Shown here: in pieces, positions 1-9,086 of the stretch
Numbering within the stretch: position 1 is the stretch's first letter
Layout of the letters: every line of letters starts with the position of its first letter
Assembly (NCBI RefSeq): GCF_035918395.1
Contig: NZ_CP142362.1
Location: 161,501 to 225,500 of the forward strand
DNA length: 64,000 bases
DNA from: Mycolicibacterium sp. ND9-15
GTDB lineage: Bacteria > Actinomycetota > Actinomycetes > Mycobacteriales > Mycobacteriaceae
Direction of reading: 5' to 3'
Notes under the pieces: generated by a model
What the model saw: only the letters and a program-made list of their open reading frames with translations
Databases searched by the model: none
Told to the model about the DNA's origin: nothing
Position numbers and translations under genes: made by a program

Positions 1-1416
1 ACCTTCACGCCGGCGGGAACGTTCGACGCCGTGCTCGACAAGCTCGACTACCTGGTCGACCTCGGGGTGGACTTCGTCGAACTCATGCCGGTCAACGCGT
101 TCGGCGGCACCCATGGCTGGGGGTACGACGGTGTGCTGTGGTATGCGGTACACGAGCCCTACGGCGGCCCCGACGGACTGGTGCGGCTGATCAACGCCTG
201 CCACGAGCGTGGGCTCGGCGTGCTGATCGATGCGGTGTTCAACCACCTCGGTCCTTCGGGAAACTATCTGCCGCGGTTCGGGCCGTATCTGTCCTCGGGC
301 AGCAACCCGTGGGGCGAGTCGATCAACCTCGCCGACGCCGACGCCGACGAGGTACGTCGCTACATCATCGACTGCGCGCTGCGCTGGATGCGCGACTTCC
401 ATGCCGACGGACTTCGTCTGGACGCGGTGCACGCACTGGTGGACACGACGGCAATCCACATCCTCGAAGAGCTGTCAGCCGAAACCGATGCGCTGGCAGC
501 GGAGTTGGGGCGTCCACTGTCGCTGATCGGTGAGAGCGACCTCAACGATCCGCGGCTGATCACACCCCGCGACCGAGGTGGCCTGGGAATGACCGCCCAG
601 TGGGACGACGACATCCACCACGCGATCCACTCCGCGGTGTCGGGTGAACGGCAGGGTTACTACGGCGATTTCGGCACCCTGGAGGCGCTGGCCACCACAC
701 TGAAGCACGGCTACTTCCACGCAGGCACGTACTCGTCGTTCCGGCAACGCAGGCACGGGCGTGCCCTGGACACGACCACGATTCCGGCCACCCGGCTGCT
801 CGCTTACACGCTGACGCACGATCAAGTGGGCAACCGGGCGACCGGTGACCGCCCGTCGCAGAACCTGACGTTCGGCCAGCTGGCCGTCAAGGCGGCGCTG
901 GCACTCGGGTCACCGTACACGGCAATGCTTTTCATGGGCGAGGAATGGGGATCGTCGTCGCCGTTCCAGTTCTTCAGCTCGCACCCGGAGCCGGAACTGG
1001 CGCGGGCCACCGCCGAAGGGCGCAAGCGCGAGTTCGCCGAGCACGGTTGGGACGCCGACGAGATACCGGACCCGCAGGACCCCGAGACGTTTTTGCGCTC
1101 GAAGCTGAAGTGGGATGAGGTCGACGAGGGCGAGCACGGTCGGCTACGGCAGGTCTACCGCGCGCTGATCGCATTGCGGCACAACGAGCCTGACCTCGCC
1201 GACCCGTGGCTGGACAACCTTCAAGTCGACTACGACGAAGCCCGGCGCTGGATCGTGATGCACCGCGGAACGCTGGCGATAGCGTGCAACCTCGGACCGG
1301 ACGCGGTCGACGCCCCGGTCGCCGGCGAGGTGCTACTGGCGTGGGCTGCGCCGGAGGCGGCCGGCGAAAGCATGCGACTCGAGGGCCATTCGTTCGCTGT
1401 TGTGCGCCGAAGCTGA
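1..1416 (+). CDS. treZ: Malto-oligosyltrehalose trehalohydrolase, 3' part
   Basis: The enzyme releases trehalose from maltooligosyl-trehalose, the last step of the TreX/TreY/TreZ route from glycogen. The frame is open from base 1, so the N-terminus (family length is near 580 residues; 471 are present) lies outside the window. Glycoside hydrolase family 13 hallmarks are visible: DAVFNHLGPSGNY, the nucleophile region DGLRLDAVHAL, the acid/base region LIGESDLND and THDQVGNRATGDRP. The missing part would be the N-terminal carbohydrate-binding module. treY and treX are expected just upstream, outside the window. An 86-bp gap separates it from the convergent ilvA. Confidence 0.95.
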   Translation, partial: TFTPAGTFDAVLDKLDYLVDLGVDFVELMPVNAFGGTHGWGYDGVLWYAVHEPYGGPDGLVRLINACHERGLGVLIDAVFNHLGPSGNYLPRFGPYLSSGSNPWGESINLADADADEVRRYIIDCALRWMRDFHADGLRLDAVHALVDTTAIHILEELSAETDALAAELGRPLSLIGESDLNDPRLITPRDRGGLGMTAQWDDDIHHAIHSAVSGERQGYYGDFGTLEALATTLKHGYFHAGTYSSFRQRRHGRALDTTTIPATRLLAYTLTHDQVGNRATGDRPSQNLTFGQLAVKAALALGSPYTAMLFMGEEWGSSSPFQFFSSHPEPELARATAEGRKREFAEHGWDADEIPDPQDPETFLRSKLKWDEVDEGEHGRLRQVYRALIALRHNEPDLADPWLDNLQVDYDEARRWIVMHRGTLAIACNLGPDAVDAPVAGEVLLAWAAPEAAGESMRLEGHSFAVVRRS

Positions 1417-1502
1417 GCGTGCGGTTCACCCGTCGTTCGCGATATCCAGCAAGACATCAGCGAGGGCTCGCGGCCTCGAAAGGAATGGGGGCGGTGACTG
1501 TC

Positions 1503-2783
1503 TCAGAGCAGGTAGCGGTACGCCGGTGAGCCCGGCTCGAGGGCCTCTACATGGATATCGGAGGCGCGCATCCGTTCGAGCAGGCCCTCGAAGTCGGCCG
1601 CCGAACCGAGTTCGATGCCGACCAGCGCCTCGCCGGTCTCGCGGTTGTTGCGCTTGGTGTACTCGAACAACGTGATGTCGTCGTTCGGGCCGAGGATCTG
1701 GTCCAGGAAGCGGCGAAGCGCCCCGGGCGCCTGCGGGAAGTCGACCAGGAAGTAATGCTTGAGGCCGAGGTGCACCAGCGACCGCTCCAGCACCTCGCCG
1801 TACCTGGACACGTCGTTGTTGCCGCCCGAGATCACACACACCACGGTCGACCCGGGCTCGATGTCGCTGTCTATCAGCGCCGCCACCGACAGGGCACCCG
1901 CGGGTTCGGCGATGATGCCCTCGTTCTGGTACAGGTCCAGCATTGCGGTGCAGACCGCTCCCTCGTCGACGGTGGTCATCGAGACCATGTCGCCTGCCGC
2001 GGCCAGCACCGCATACGGCAACGTGCCCGCGCGCTTGACCGCCGCACCGTCGACGAACTGGTCGACGTGGTCGAGGGTCACCGGTTCGCCCGCCGCCAGC
2101 GCCGCGATCATCGCTGCCGCACCCGCCGGCTCGACGCCGAGCACCGAGGTCTTCGACGTCCGTTCGGCGAGATAGGTCGTGATTCCCGCCATGCAACCGC
2201 CGCCGCCCACGGGCACGACCACCAGGTCCGGCTCGCCGTCGAGCTGCTCGAGGATCTCCGCGGCGATGGTGCCCTGCCCGGCCATCGTGCGCAGGTCGTC
2301 GTAGGGCGGGACAAGGATGGCGCCCGTGCGCGCGATGTCCTCCGACGCCGCGGCCGCGGCGTCGTCGTAGGTTCTGCCGCCGACCATCAACTCGATGAAC
2401 TCTCGGCCGTGGTAGCGGATGCGGTCGCGCTTCTGCTTCGGCGTCTTGGCGGGCACATAGACCCGTCCGCGGATGCCCATCGACCGGCACGCCATCGCGA
2501 AGCCCTGGGCGTGGTTGCCCGCCGACGAGCACACCACCCCCGCGGCGACTTCGTCCGGCGACAGCTGCATCAACAGGTTGTGCGCCCCGCGCAGCTTGTA
2601 CGACCGCACGGGCTGCAGATCCTCACGCTTCAGATACACCGTCGCGCCGGTGGCATCCGAGAGCCGGTCGCTGATCTGCAGCGGGCTGCGCACCACCACA
2701 CCCGAAATTCGCTGAGCGGCCTGATCAATGTCGGCCGCGCACAGCGGCGACGTTCTGCGGCTCTGGCTCACTTCAGCAGACAC
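1503..2783 (-). CDS. ilvA: Threonine ammonia-lyase (biosynthetic)
   Basis: 426 residues. PLP enzyme converting threonine to 2-oxobutanoate, the first committed step to isoleucine. The fold-type II PLP lysine lies in SYKLRGAHN near residue 63, and the glycine-rich phosphate loop VPVGGGGCMAG is clear. A single C-terminal ACT-like regulatory domain begins at about residue 340 (YFLVDFPQAPGALRRFL), matching the shorter actinobacterial enzyme. The start is GTG; no strong Shine-Dalgarno sequence is visible. It is convergent with treZ and 29 bp downstream of the deazaflavin-reductase gene in the same direction. Confidence 0.95.
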   Translation of the reverse strand: MSAEVSQSRRTSPLCAADIDQAAQRISGVVVRSPLQISDRLSDATGATVYLKREDLQPVRSYKLRGAHNLLMQLSPDEVAAGVVCSSAGNHAQGFAMACRSMGIRGRVYVPAKTPKQKRDRIRYHGREFIELMVGGRTYDDAAAAASEDIARTGAILVPPYDDLRTMAGQGTIAAEILEQLDGEPDLVVVPVGGGGCMAGITTYLAERTSKTSVLGVEPAGAAAMIAALAAGEPVTLDHVDQFVDGAAVKRAGTLPYAVLAAAGDMVSMTTVDEGAVCTAMLDLYQNEGIIAEPAGALSVAALIDSDIEPGSTVVCVISGGNNDVSRYGEVLERSLVHLGLKHYFLVDFPQAPGALRRFLDQILGPNDDITLFEYTKRNNRETGEALVGIELGSAADFEGLLERMRASDIHVEALEPGSPAYRYLL

Positions 2784-2812
2784 CGGTTAATGGTGCCACC
2801 AACCTGCGGCTA

Positions 2813-3250
2813 TCAGCTAATCGGGCTGAGCACGAACACCGGGATTTGACGGTCTGTCTTCAGCTGGTATTCGGCATAGTCGGGAAACGCCTCGACCGCA
2901 CGTTCCCACCAGATCGCCTTCTCCTCGCCGGTGACCTCCCGCGCGTCGTACTCCTTGGTCACCGTGCCGTCCTGCAGTTCCACCCGCGGATGGGCTTTCA
3001 CGTTGTAGTACCAGACCGGGTTCTTCGGCGCACCGCCCAACGAGGCCACGATCGCGTACTGGTCGCCATGTGCCACGCGCATCAGCGGCGTCTTGCGGAT
3101 CTTGCCGGTCTTCGCCCCGACAGTGGTCAGCAGGATGAGCGGCTTGCCCTTCATGTCGAGGCCCTCGGTGCTGCCGGACTCCGTGATCTCATCGGCGTGT
3201 TGACGCACCCAGTCCCACGGGCTCGGTTCATACTCTCCGGAAAGTGGCAT
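2813..3250 (-). CDS. Nitroreductase/deazaflavin (F420)-dependent reductase family protein
   Basis: 145 residues, a compact split-barrel protein of the mycobacterial Ddn/DUF385 family (F420-binding reductases). The family core is visible: [22 protein letters not shown], then [26 protein letters not shown]. The WYYN/H-P-x-V segment is the family signature. In M. tuberculosis a homologue also sits beside ilvA, as I recall. Its substrate cannot be told from sequence. ATG start; probably co-transcribed with ilvA. Confidence 0.85.
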   Translation of the reverse strand: MPLSGEYEPSPWDWVRQHADEITESGSTEGLDMKGKPLILLTTVGAKTGKIRKTPLMRVAHGDQYAIVASLGGAPKNPVWYYNVKAHPRVELQDGTVTKEYDAREVTGEEKAIWWERAVEAFPDYAEYQLKTDRQIPVFVLSPIS

Positions 3251-3324
3251 CTCACCAGCTTAGACGCCCAGGGATTCCTTCCCCTTCTGTCAAGTTTCGG
3301 CTGGCCGAAACCTAAGTTACGAGG

Positions 3325-3330
3325 TATCGT
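3325..3330 (+). promoter_or_regulatory. -10 hexamer of a probable leaderless transcript
   Basis: TATCGT fits the mycobacterial TANNNT -10 pattern. It lies 6 nt before the GTG at 3337, and no Shine-Dalgarno sequence is present, so transcription probably begins at the start codon. Confidence 0.5.
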
Positions 3331-3336
3331 GTTCGT

Positions 3337-3567
3337 GTGACCACAGCCGGCAACTTTCGCACCGCGGCCGCACGCGTGACGTACGACGTAAGCGTTGCCG
3401 GGGTGCCGTGGCCGGCCTACAAATTGATCGCTCTCATGCTGGGCGCTTTGGTCGCGTTAGTGGTCGGGGTGACGACCGCTACGGCGGCCACAGCGGTTCT
3501 CGCCGGGGCGGCGGCCGGCACGGTCACCTGGCTGGTTTCCAGCGCGCTCCGCTCGACGCGTCTTTAA
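3337..3567 (+). CDS. Small two-helix membrane protein
   Basis: 76 residues, function unrecognised. A short polar N-terminus is followed by two hydrophobic segments (about residues 28-46 and 48-66, rich in Ala/Val/Thr) and a basic tail ending RSTRL. The GTG start is supported by a TANNNT hexamer 6 nt upstream. It is divergent from the deazaflavin-reductase gene, with an 86-bp shared promoter region. Codon use fits the genome, so it is probably real, but no domain assignment is possible. Confidence 0.6.
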   Translation: MTTAGNFRTAAARVTYDVSVAGVPWPAYKLIALMLGALVALVVGVTTATAATAVLAGAAAGTVTWLVSSALRSTRL

Positions 3568-3790
3568 CTCTCGATCAGCGCATCAGCGTCGCTAGCGCAT
3601 CAGAATACGTCCGGTGGTGCGCGCTTCCTCCGACATGCTCAACATGAGCCAACAGCTGCTCCATTGCGCATGAGAGTTTGGCCTACATATCGGCGAAACT
3701 GCGACCGGATTCGCGTGTTGATCAAAACACGCGGATCACCTTTATTGCGGTTCGGCATATTGACCGAGCGATGTGAACTTAGCCCATCGG
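3568..3790. other. Intergenic stretch without recognisable gene
   Basis: 223 bp between two convergent small genes. It is less GC-rich than its surroundings (for example the segment around 3690-3780). No gene, hairpin with a U-tract or RNA gene is apparent; the word CGCATCAG occurs twice near 3590-3603. Confidence 0.4.
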
Positions 3791-4108
3791 TCAGCGGCAA
3801 TGCACACCGACGTGCACAGTGGCCGGGTGCTGTTGGAAGGCGTTACCCATTTGCGGGTTGCCCGTCATCGTCCTACCCCGGGGCGAGGGCGCCACAGGTG
3901 TGCGCACCCTCTGAACAGAGGTGATCGAGCACTCTTGGCCGGCCCCGACCTTGTTGACGACGACGTTGTTGCCCTCGGCTTGCAGCCTGGCGATGGTCTC
4001 GTTCGCCGACGGCCCCGTCGGCGCGGCGACGGCCGACCCGGTGCCTACAGTCAGCACCGCCGCCATCCCGGCAATCGCAATACCTGATGCCATTTTGATA
4101 CATTTCAT
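3791..4108 (-). CDS. Small secreted protein
   Basis: 105 residues from the ATG at 4108. A Sec signal peptide is visible: MKCIKM, then a hydrophobic Ala/Gly/Val core, with likely cleavage after AVAA-P. The mature part has the mycobacterial motif NETIARLQAEGNNVVVNKVG, then GQECSITSVQRVR with a lone Cys. This resembles a family of small exported mycobacterial proteins of unknown function. The frame extends further upstream, but those residues do not look like a signal peptide and the ATG at 4108 has GGGAGG/GGAAAG before it. The Arg/Pro/Thr tail is probably flexible. Confidence 0.7.
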   Translation of the reverse strand: MKCIKMASGIAIAGMAAVLTVGTGSAVAAPTGPSANETIARLQAEGNNVVVNKVGAGQECSITSVQRVRTPVAPSPRGRTMTGNPQMGNAFQQHPATVHVGVHCR

Positions 4109-4279
4109 TTGCACTTTCCAGCCCTCCCGGCTTAACCAAGTTTTCCTCGATAATTCAAGCCTATGAGCGGTCAGCAGAAACCACCATTGATTCATAGGTG
4201 GCACATATATGAATGCGCATAAGTGCCGGCAGGAAACTGCACGAATCGAATTGGAGAACGAAGAGCGCCGGTGGGCCGC

Positions 4280-6532
4280 TCAGGCGGTGGTTTCGAAAGT
4301 TAACGCTTCAACGTGGGTGGAGAACACCCGTAGGACGGTCGCGGAGGCGATGTCATAGAACAGGCCACTGACATGCAAGCCTGCTTCCCGACACGCCCTC
4401 TCGACGACGGGATGCTGTCGCAGCGTCTCGAGCTGGACCGCAACATTGACCATGCTCAACTGGTCGACTGCAGAGAATCCTGCGGCAGCCGCTGACCGCG
4501 CAACCGGATGTTGGCCCTCGCGAAAGGCGACGACAGTGTGCTGACCGTATCGCAGCCAGGACCTGAGTGGATCGTCGTGATCGCGTCGGGTCGAACCGTT
4601 GGTCGGTGCGGACAGCAGCGCCGTCATCGCCCCACAGCCGGAGTGTCCACACACCACGATCGACGAGATGCTGAGGTGCTCGACGGCGAACGTGATTGCC
4701 GCCTCAACCGAGGCATCGCCGCGATTCGGCGGCACCAGGTTGCCGACATTTCGGAAGGTGAACAGATCACCCGGCCCACTCGACGTGATCACGTTGGGCA
4801 CCACGCGCGAGTCGGCACAGGTGATGAAGAGTGTCTCGGGCCGTTGGGCATGGGCTAATCCCCGCAGATGTGGCCGAATGACCGGCGCGGTCCGCCGTTG
4901 GTACTCGGCCAATCCGTCCATGATCGGCTGCGGCGTGCTGCCGTTGCCGTTCGTCCCGCTGCCGTTGATGCGCCGCGTGCCGTTGCGCTGCCACGAACTC
5001 CACGGCAGCACGCCGGCCAGGTTGCCGGTTGGCGAGTCGAGTGCACGCTGCGGCGGACCCTGCAGAGCGCTGTCCATGTCCACGGATCCGAGCTCGTGGA
5101 TGTGCACGGCGCCGCCCTTAGCCTCGTGTTGGCGTTGCCAATGTGCAATCGACTCCTGGCAAGGGTGGTCGAGGAAGTCCACGGACAGCTCGAGCGTCAC
5201 CGTGGCGCTCGAGGGAAGGGACGCCAACTTCCGCGTCAGCTGCGGCAGCGAAAGGAACGTGAGGGAGCCCACGACCACGACCCGCCATTGGCCGTCGCCC
5301 GTCGGCTCGACGCGGATCCGCGTGCGCACCACCCGCGACAGGACGAGCGAGACGGCCAGACCCAGCCCGATGAGCACGCCGGCGAGCAGGTTGACGAACA
5401 CCACTCCCAGGATGGTGACCAGGTATACCGCCAAGTCGCCGGTGCGGTGTGCGGTCTTGATCTGCGGCCACTTGACAAGCTGGCAACCGATCACGATCAG
5501 CAGGCCGGCCAGCGCCGCGGACGGTATCTGTTGAATGAGGCCGACGAACGGCAGTGCGAAAACCAGCAGCCACACACCGTGCAAGATCGCTGACGCGCGG
5601 GTGCGCGCGCCCGCGGCGACGTTGGTCGAACTACGCACGATCACACCCGTGATCGGCAGCCCGCCGAGCGCGCCCGACGCGATGTTGGCGCTGCCTTGCC
5701 CGAGCAGTTCCCGGTCAAAGTTCGTCTGCGTCCCGCCGAGTCGGTCCACCGACACGGCGGATAACAGGCTCTCCACACTGGCGATCAACGCCACGGTGAG
5801 TACGCCGACGGCGAACGCGCCCCAGTTCCCGTCCGGCAGCTCGGGCAGTTGCAACGCCTCCAGAAGCGAGCCGCCGATCTCAATGCGCGAAACGTCGAGG
5901 CCGAGTACCACCGAAGCCATCGTCACGCCGACGATCGCGACCAGCGGGCCCGGCACCTTGCCGACGGGTGCAGGCACCCACGGCCACATCACGAGTACCG
6001 CAATGACTGCCAGGCCAAGGAGCAAACCGGCACCTTCGATCTCGAGTAGCTGCGCGGGGAGCTCGGTGATGCTCGTCAGCGCCGAACTCTTCGCTTCACC
6101 GCCGAGCAGCACGTGCAGCTGCTGCAAGGCGATGGTGACCCCGATGCCGGCCAACATCGCGTACACCACAACCGGTGCGATGGCCAACGCCGCGCGCGCT
6201 ATCCGGCTCAGCCCGAACAGGACCTGCAGCAGGCCAGCGCACACCGTGATCGCGCACGTTACTGCCCATCCGAATTGCCCGACCAGCCCAGCGACAATAA
6301 CGGTCAGCCCAGCGGCAGGTCCGCTCACCTGCAACGGTGATCCGCCGAGGCAGCCGGCCACGATTCCGCCGACGACCGCGGCGATCAGGCCAGCGAGCAC
6401 CGGCGCATTCGAGGCCACAGCAATACCAAGTGACAACGGGAGAGCGACCAGGAAAACCACCAACGACGCCGGAACGTCGTAGCGCAGTACCGATTTCCAA
6501 TGAGTCGACTCCGCTCGCTGTCCTTCACTCAT
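4280..6532 (-). CDS. SulP anion transporter fused to a beta-carbonic anhydrase
   Basis: 750 residues from the ATG at 6532. Order: a SulP/SLC26 membrane domain (about 20-405, including SLGIAVASNAPVLAGLIAAVVGG and SGPAAGLTVIVAGLVG), a cytoplasmic STAS-like region (about 415-490), a Gly/Asn/Ser linker, then a beta-class carbonic anhydrase (about 530-745). Zinc-site residues are intact: Cys572 in CADSR, His630 and Cys633 in CGHSGCGA. The expected role is bicarbonate (or other anion) movement coupled to CO2/HCO3- interconversion. M. tuberculosis Rv3273 has the same architecture. A TTG at 6577 is possible but adds only 15 unconserved-looking residues. Confidence 0.9.
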   Translation of the reverse strand: MSEGQRAESTHWKSVLRYDVPASLVVFLVALPLSLGIAVASNAPVLAGLIAAVVGGIVAGCLGGSPLQVSGPAAGLTVIVAGLVGQFGWAVTCAITVCAGLLQVLFGLSRIARAALAIAPVVVYAMLAGIGVTIALQQLHVLLGGEAKSSALTSITELPAQLLEIEGAGLLLGLAVIAVLVMWPWVPAPVGKVPGPLVAIVGVTMASVVLGLDVSRIEIGGSLLEALQLPELPDGNWGAFAVGVLTVALIASVESLLSAVSVDRLGGTQTNFDRELLGQGSANIASGALGGLPITGVIVRSSTNVAAGARTRASAILHGVWLLVFALPFVGLIQQIPSAALAGLLIVIGCQLVKWPQIKTAHRTGDLAVYLVTILGVVFVNLLAGVLIGLGLAVSLVLSRVVRTRIRVEPTGDGQWRVVVVGSLTFLSLPQLTRKLASLPSSATVTLELSVDFLDHPCQESIAHWQRQHEAKGGAVHIHELGSVDMDSALQGPPQRALDSPTGNLAGVLPWSSWQRNGTRRINGSGTNGNGSTPQPIMDGLAEYQRRTAPVIRPHLRGLAHAQRPETLFITCADSRVVPNVITSSGPGDLFTFRNVGNLVPPNRGDASVEAAITFAVEHLSISSIVVCGHSGCGAMTALLSAPTNGSTRRDHDDPLRSWLRYGQHTVVAFREGQHPVARSAAAAGFSAVDQLSMVNVAVQLETLRQHPVVERACREAGLHVSGLFYDIASATVLRVFSTHVEALTFETTA

Positions 6533-6792
6533 TGGGCGTCCCCGTCCGTCATTCAAAGTCGTTTGATAGAGCGCCAATTAGCTATGGCAGCGAAGTTCAC
6601 AGTGGGTGAGACATCGTCGTCCACCAAGTTCCAAGTTAGGAATCTGCGGACCACCGAGCAAGCAGATCCTCGTCCTTCATATGGAACGCATATATGTTGG
6701 GAGATAAATCAACTCGGCGTGCATACCGTTATATGAGCTAGTTATGAATTGGTTGACAGCCTCGTATGCCGCTTGTAAAAGGAAGTGGCACC

Positions 6793-7560
6793 ATGACGAC
6801 GCAACCGGCTCCGACGCCTCCACACCGCCAAGCGATCTTGGGAAAGCTACCGCGGATCTATCGCGCCGATGGTTCGCCCATCCGGGTGCTTCTCGTCGAC
6901 GACGAGCTGGCGTTGACCAACCTGGTCAAGATGGCCCTGCGCTACGAGGGCTGGGAGGTCGACGTCGCCCACAACGGCGAAGACGCCGTCGCCAAGTTCA
7001 ACGCGAATGCGCCTGACGTACTGATTCTCGACATCATGCTGCCCGACATCGACGGCATGCAGATTCTGCGTCGGCTGCGTGAGTCAGAGGCCTACACTCC
7101 AATACTCTTTCTGACCGCCCGTGATTCGGTTGCCGACCGGGTCGAGGGGTTGACCGCGGGTGCAGACGACTACATGACCAAACCCTTCAGCCTCGAGGAG
7201 CTTGTCGCGCGCATCCGGGGGCTGCTCAGGCGGGGGCGGTACACAGCCACCGCCCCGCAGGACGAGATCACCGTTGGTGAATTGACGCTGGACGGTGCCA
7301 GTCGAACCGTTTATCGGGGCGAGACCGCTATTGATCTGACCGCAACCGAATTCGAGTTGCTGCGCTACCTGATGCGCAACCCCGGTCGTGCCATCGGTCG
7401 TGTGGAGATCCTCGATCATGTGTGGAACTACGGCTTCGACGGCAGAACCAGCATCGTCGATCTGTACATCTCATATCTTCGCAAGAAGATCGATGGTGGC
7501 CGGGAGCCCATGATTCACACCGTGCGCGGCATCGGATACATGCTGCGGTCCCCGTCGTGA
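6793..7560 (+). CDS. OmpR/PhoB-family response regulator
   Basis: 255 residues. The receiver domain (about 32-145) has the acidic pair in LLVDDE, phospho-acceptor Asp80 in LILDIMLPDIDG, the switch Thr in LTARDS and Lys in TKPFSLEE. A winged-helix DNA-binding domain (about 160-252) ends HTVRGIGYMLR. ATG 6793 is preferred over the upstream ATG at 6766 because AAGGAAG lies about 8 nt before it. The stop TGA overlaps the kinase GTG, so the two are translationally coupled. It resembles TcrX/TrcR-type regulators, but the exact orthologue is not clear. Confidence 0.92.
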   Translation: MTTQPAPTPPHRQAILGKLPRIYRADGSPIRVLLVDDELALTNLVKMALRYEGWEVDVAHNGEDAVAKFNANAPDVLILDIMLPDIDGMQILRRLRESEAYTPILFLTARDSVADRVEGLTAGADDYMTKPFSLEELVARIRGLLRRGRYTATAPQDEITVGELTLDGASRTVYRGETAIDLTATEFELLRYLMRNPGRAIGRVEILDHVWNYGFDGRTSIVDLYISYLRKKIDGGREPMIHTVRGIGYMLRSPS

Positions 7561-9086
7561 CACCAGCCAGGCGACTGCGGTGGGCGCCACGGACCCTGCG
7601 ACGTCGCCTTGTCGTTGGCCTCTCCAGCGTGGTTGGTGTCGTGATGATTGCAATGGGCGTGCTTCACATGATCAGCCTCCGTGACTACGCCTACGAACTC
7701 ACCGACGACCGCCTGTCTAGTTCCCTTGCGGCGCTGCGGTATTCGTTCACCAAGCTGTCCTATACCGAGGCGCATCCGCAATTGTTCGGCGCGGAGGGTC
7801 CCGATGCGCTGATCAACTTCACCGGACAGCCGGTGGGCGCGTTGATCGCGGTCGTGCGCGAAGGGAGGGTCACCGGCTCAGCACTCTTCACCGACATCGA
7901 GGCACAACCTGCGCCGCCCGGTGCAATCGCTGCCCTCGAAGCGATCGACTGGCATAGCGACGGCTCACCATTCAATGCACAGCTCGGCGAGCTCGGCCGC
8001 TATCGGCTGCAGAGCATGGCTATAGACCACGGCGACTGGCTGGTGGCCGCCGCGAGCCTGCGCCCCGCCGAGCAGGCGATCTCTCGAGGTATCGTCAGCA
8101 CCGTCTTGCTGGTGACCGCCGCGTTGCTGGTCATCGCACTCGGCACCCTACTGATCGTCCGCTATGCGCTCGGGCCGTTGCGCCGGGTCGCGGCGACCGC
8201 GGCCACGGTGGCGAAACTGCCGCTGGCTGCTCCGGAGAACCGCATCGACATCCGCATCGCCGATGCCTACACCGACCCGGACACCGAGGTCGGCATCGTC
8301 GGCCAGGCACTGAACCGATTGCTGGCCAATGTCGACTCAGCGCTGGCCGAACGCGCCGAATCCGACCGGCGGATGCGCCGGTTCCTCGCCGACGTCAGCC
8401 ACGAATTGCGCACCCCGCTGACCGCAATCCAGGGTTATGCCGAGCTCACTCGGCAGGACAGTGCCAAACTGCCCGAGACCACGGAGTATGCGCTCGCGCG
8501 CATCGAAGCCGAGTCCAGCCGGATGTCGTCGCTGGTCGCCGACTTACTGCTGTTATCCCGCCTCGAGGAGCGGCATGATCTCCTGACCGAGGACGTCGAC
8601 CTCAGCGACCTGGTAACCAACGCTGTCAGCGACATCGCGGTCTCGGCGCCCGACCACAACTGGAGAATCTCGCTGCCCACGGAGCCAATCTGGGTCTTGG
8701 CAGACCGGGCAAGGCTGCACCAGTTGGTCACCAACTTGCTGACCAATGCGGTTCACCACACCCCGCGCGGCACCACGGTGACGACGACAGTTTCAAGTGC
8801 CGTCAACGACATGGGTTCAGCCCGGGCAGAGTTGGCTGTCCAGGACGACGGCCCGGGTATTCCCGGTGAGCTACTGCCGCAACTGTTCGAGCGGTTCGTC
8901 CGCGCCGACAAGTCCCGGTCCCGCAAGCTCGGCAACCTGGGACTGGGCCTGCCTATCGTCGAGTCAATCGCCTTGGCGCACAACGGCTCCGTGTCCGTGC
9001 AGTCTGTGCCCGGAGCGACCACATTCACCGTGATGCTTCCCGAGATCGTCAGCCGCCCAGGCAACCGGGACCCAGCAACGCCTTGA
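7557..9086 (+). CDS. Sensor histidine kinase
   Basis: 509 residues from the GTG in the GTGA overlap with the regulator. Membrane segment about 18-38, an extracytoplasmic sensor of about 140 residues, a second membrane segment about 180-202, a HAMP linker, then the HisKA domain with His282 in [22 protein letters not shown]. The ATPase domain has [13 protein letters not shown] (N box), [11 protein letters not shown] (G1), [22 protein letters not shown] (F/G2). It phosphorylates the regulator encoded just upstream. The signal is unknown. Its last 38 bp overlap the end of dnaE1 on the other strand. Confidence 0.92.
   Translation: MTPARRLRWAPRTLRRRLVVGLSSVVGVVMIAMGVLHMISLRDYAYELTDDRLSSSLAALRYSFTKLSYTEAHPQLFGAEGPDALINFTGQPVGALIAVVREGRVTGSALFTDIEAQPAPPGAIAALEAIDWHSDGSPFNAQLGELGRYRLQSMAIDHGDWLVAAASLRPAEQAISRGIVSTVLLVTAALLVIALGTLLIVRYALGPLRRVAATAATVAKLPLAAPENRIDIRIADAYTDPDTEVGIVGQALNRLLANVDSALAERAESDRRMRRFLADVSHELRTPLTAIQGYAELTRQDSAKLPETTEYALARIEAESSRMSSLVADLLLLSRLEERHDLLTEDVDLSDLVTNAVSDIAVSAPDHNWRISLPTEPIWVLADRARLHQLVTNLLTNAVHHTPRGTTVTTTVSSAVNDMGSARAELAVQDDGPGIPGELLPQLFERFVRADKSRSRKLGNLGLGLPIVESIALAHNGSVSVQSVPGATTFTVMLPEIVSRPGNRDPATP

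Noticed and set aside
1417..1502. Terminator hairpin between treZ and ilvA
   Set aside because: Only a 4-bp GAGG/CCTC pairing with no U-tract; too weak to call.
1551..2849. 432-codon plus-strand frame over ilvA
   Set aside because: Antisense shadow of a well-supported PLP enzyme; no motif or start signal.
6740..6792. TTGACA at 6753-6758 as -35 of the response regulator gene
   Set aside because: No acceptable -10 hexamer at 16-19 bp that would leave room for the Shine-Dalgarno sequence at about 6780.
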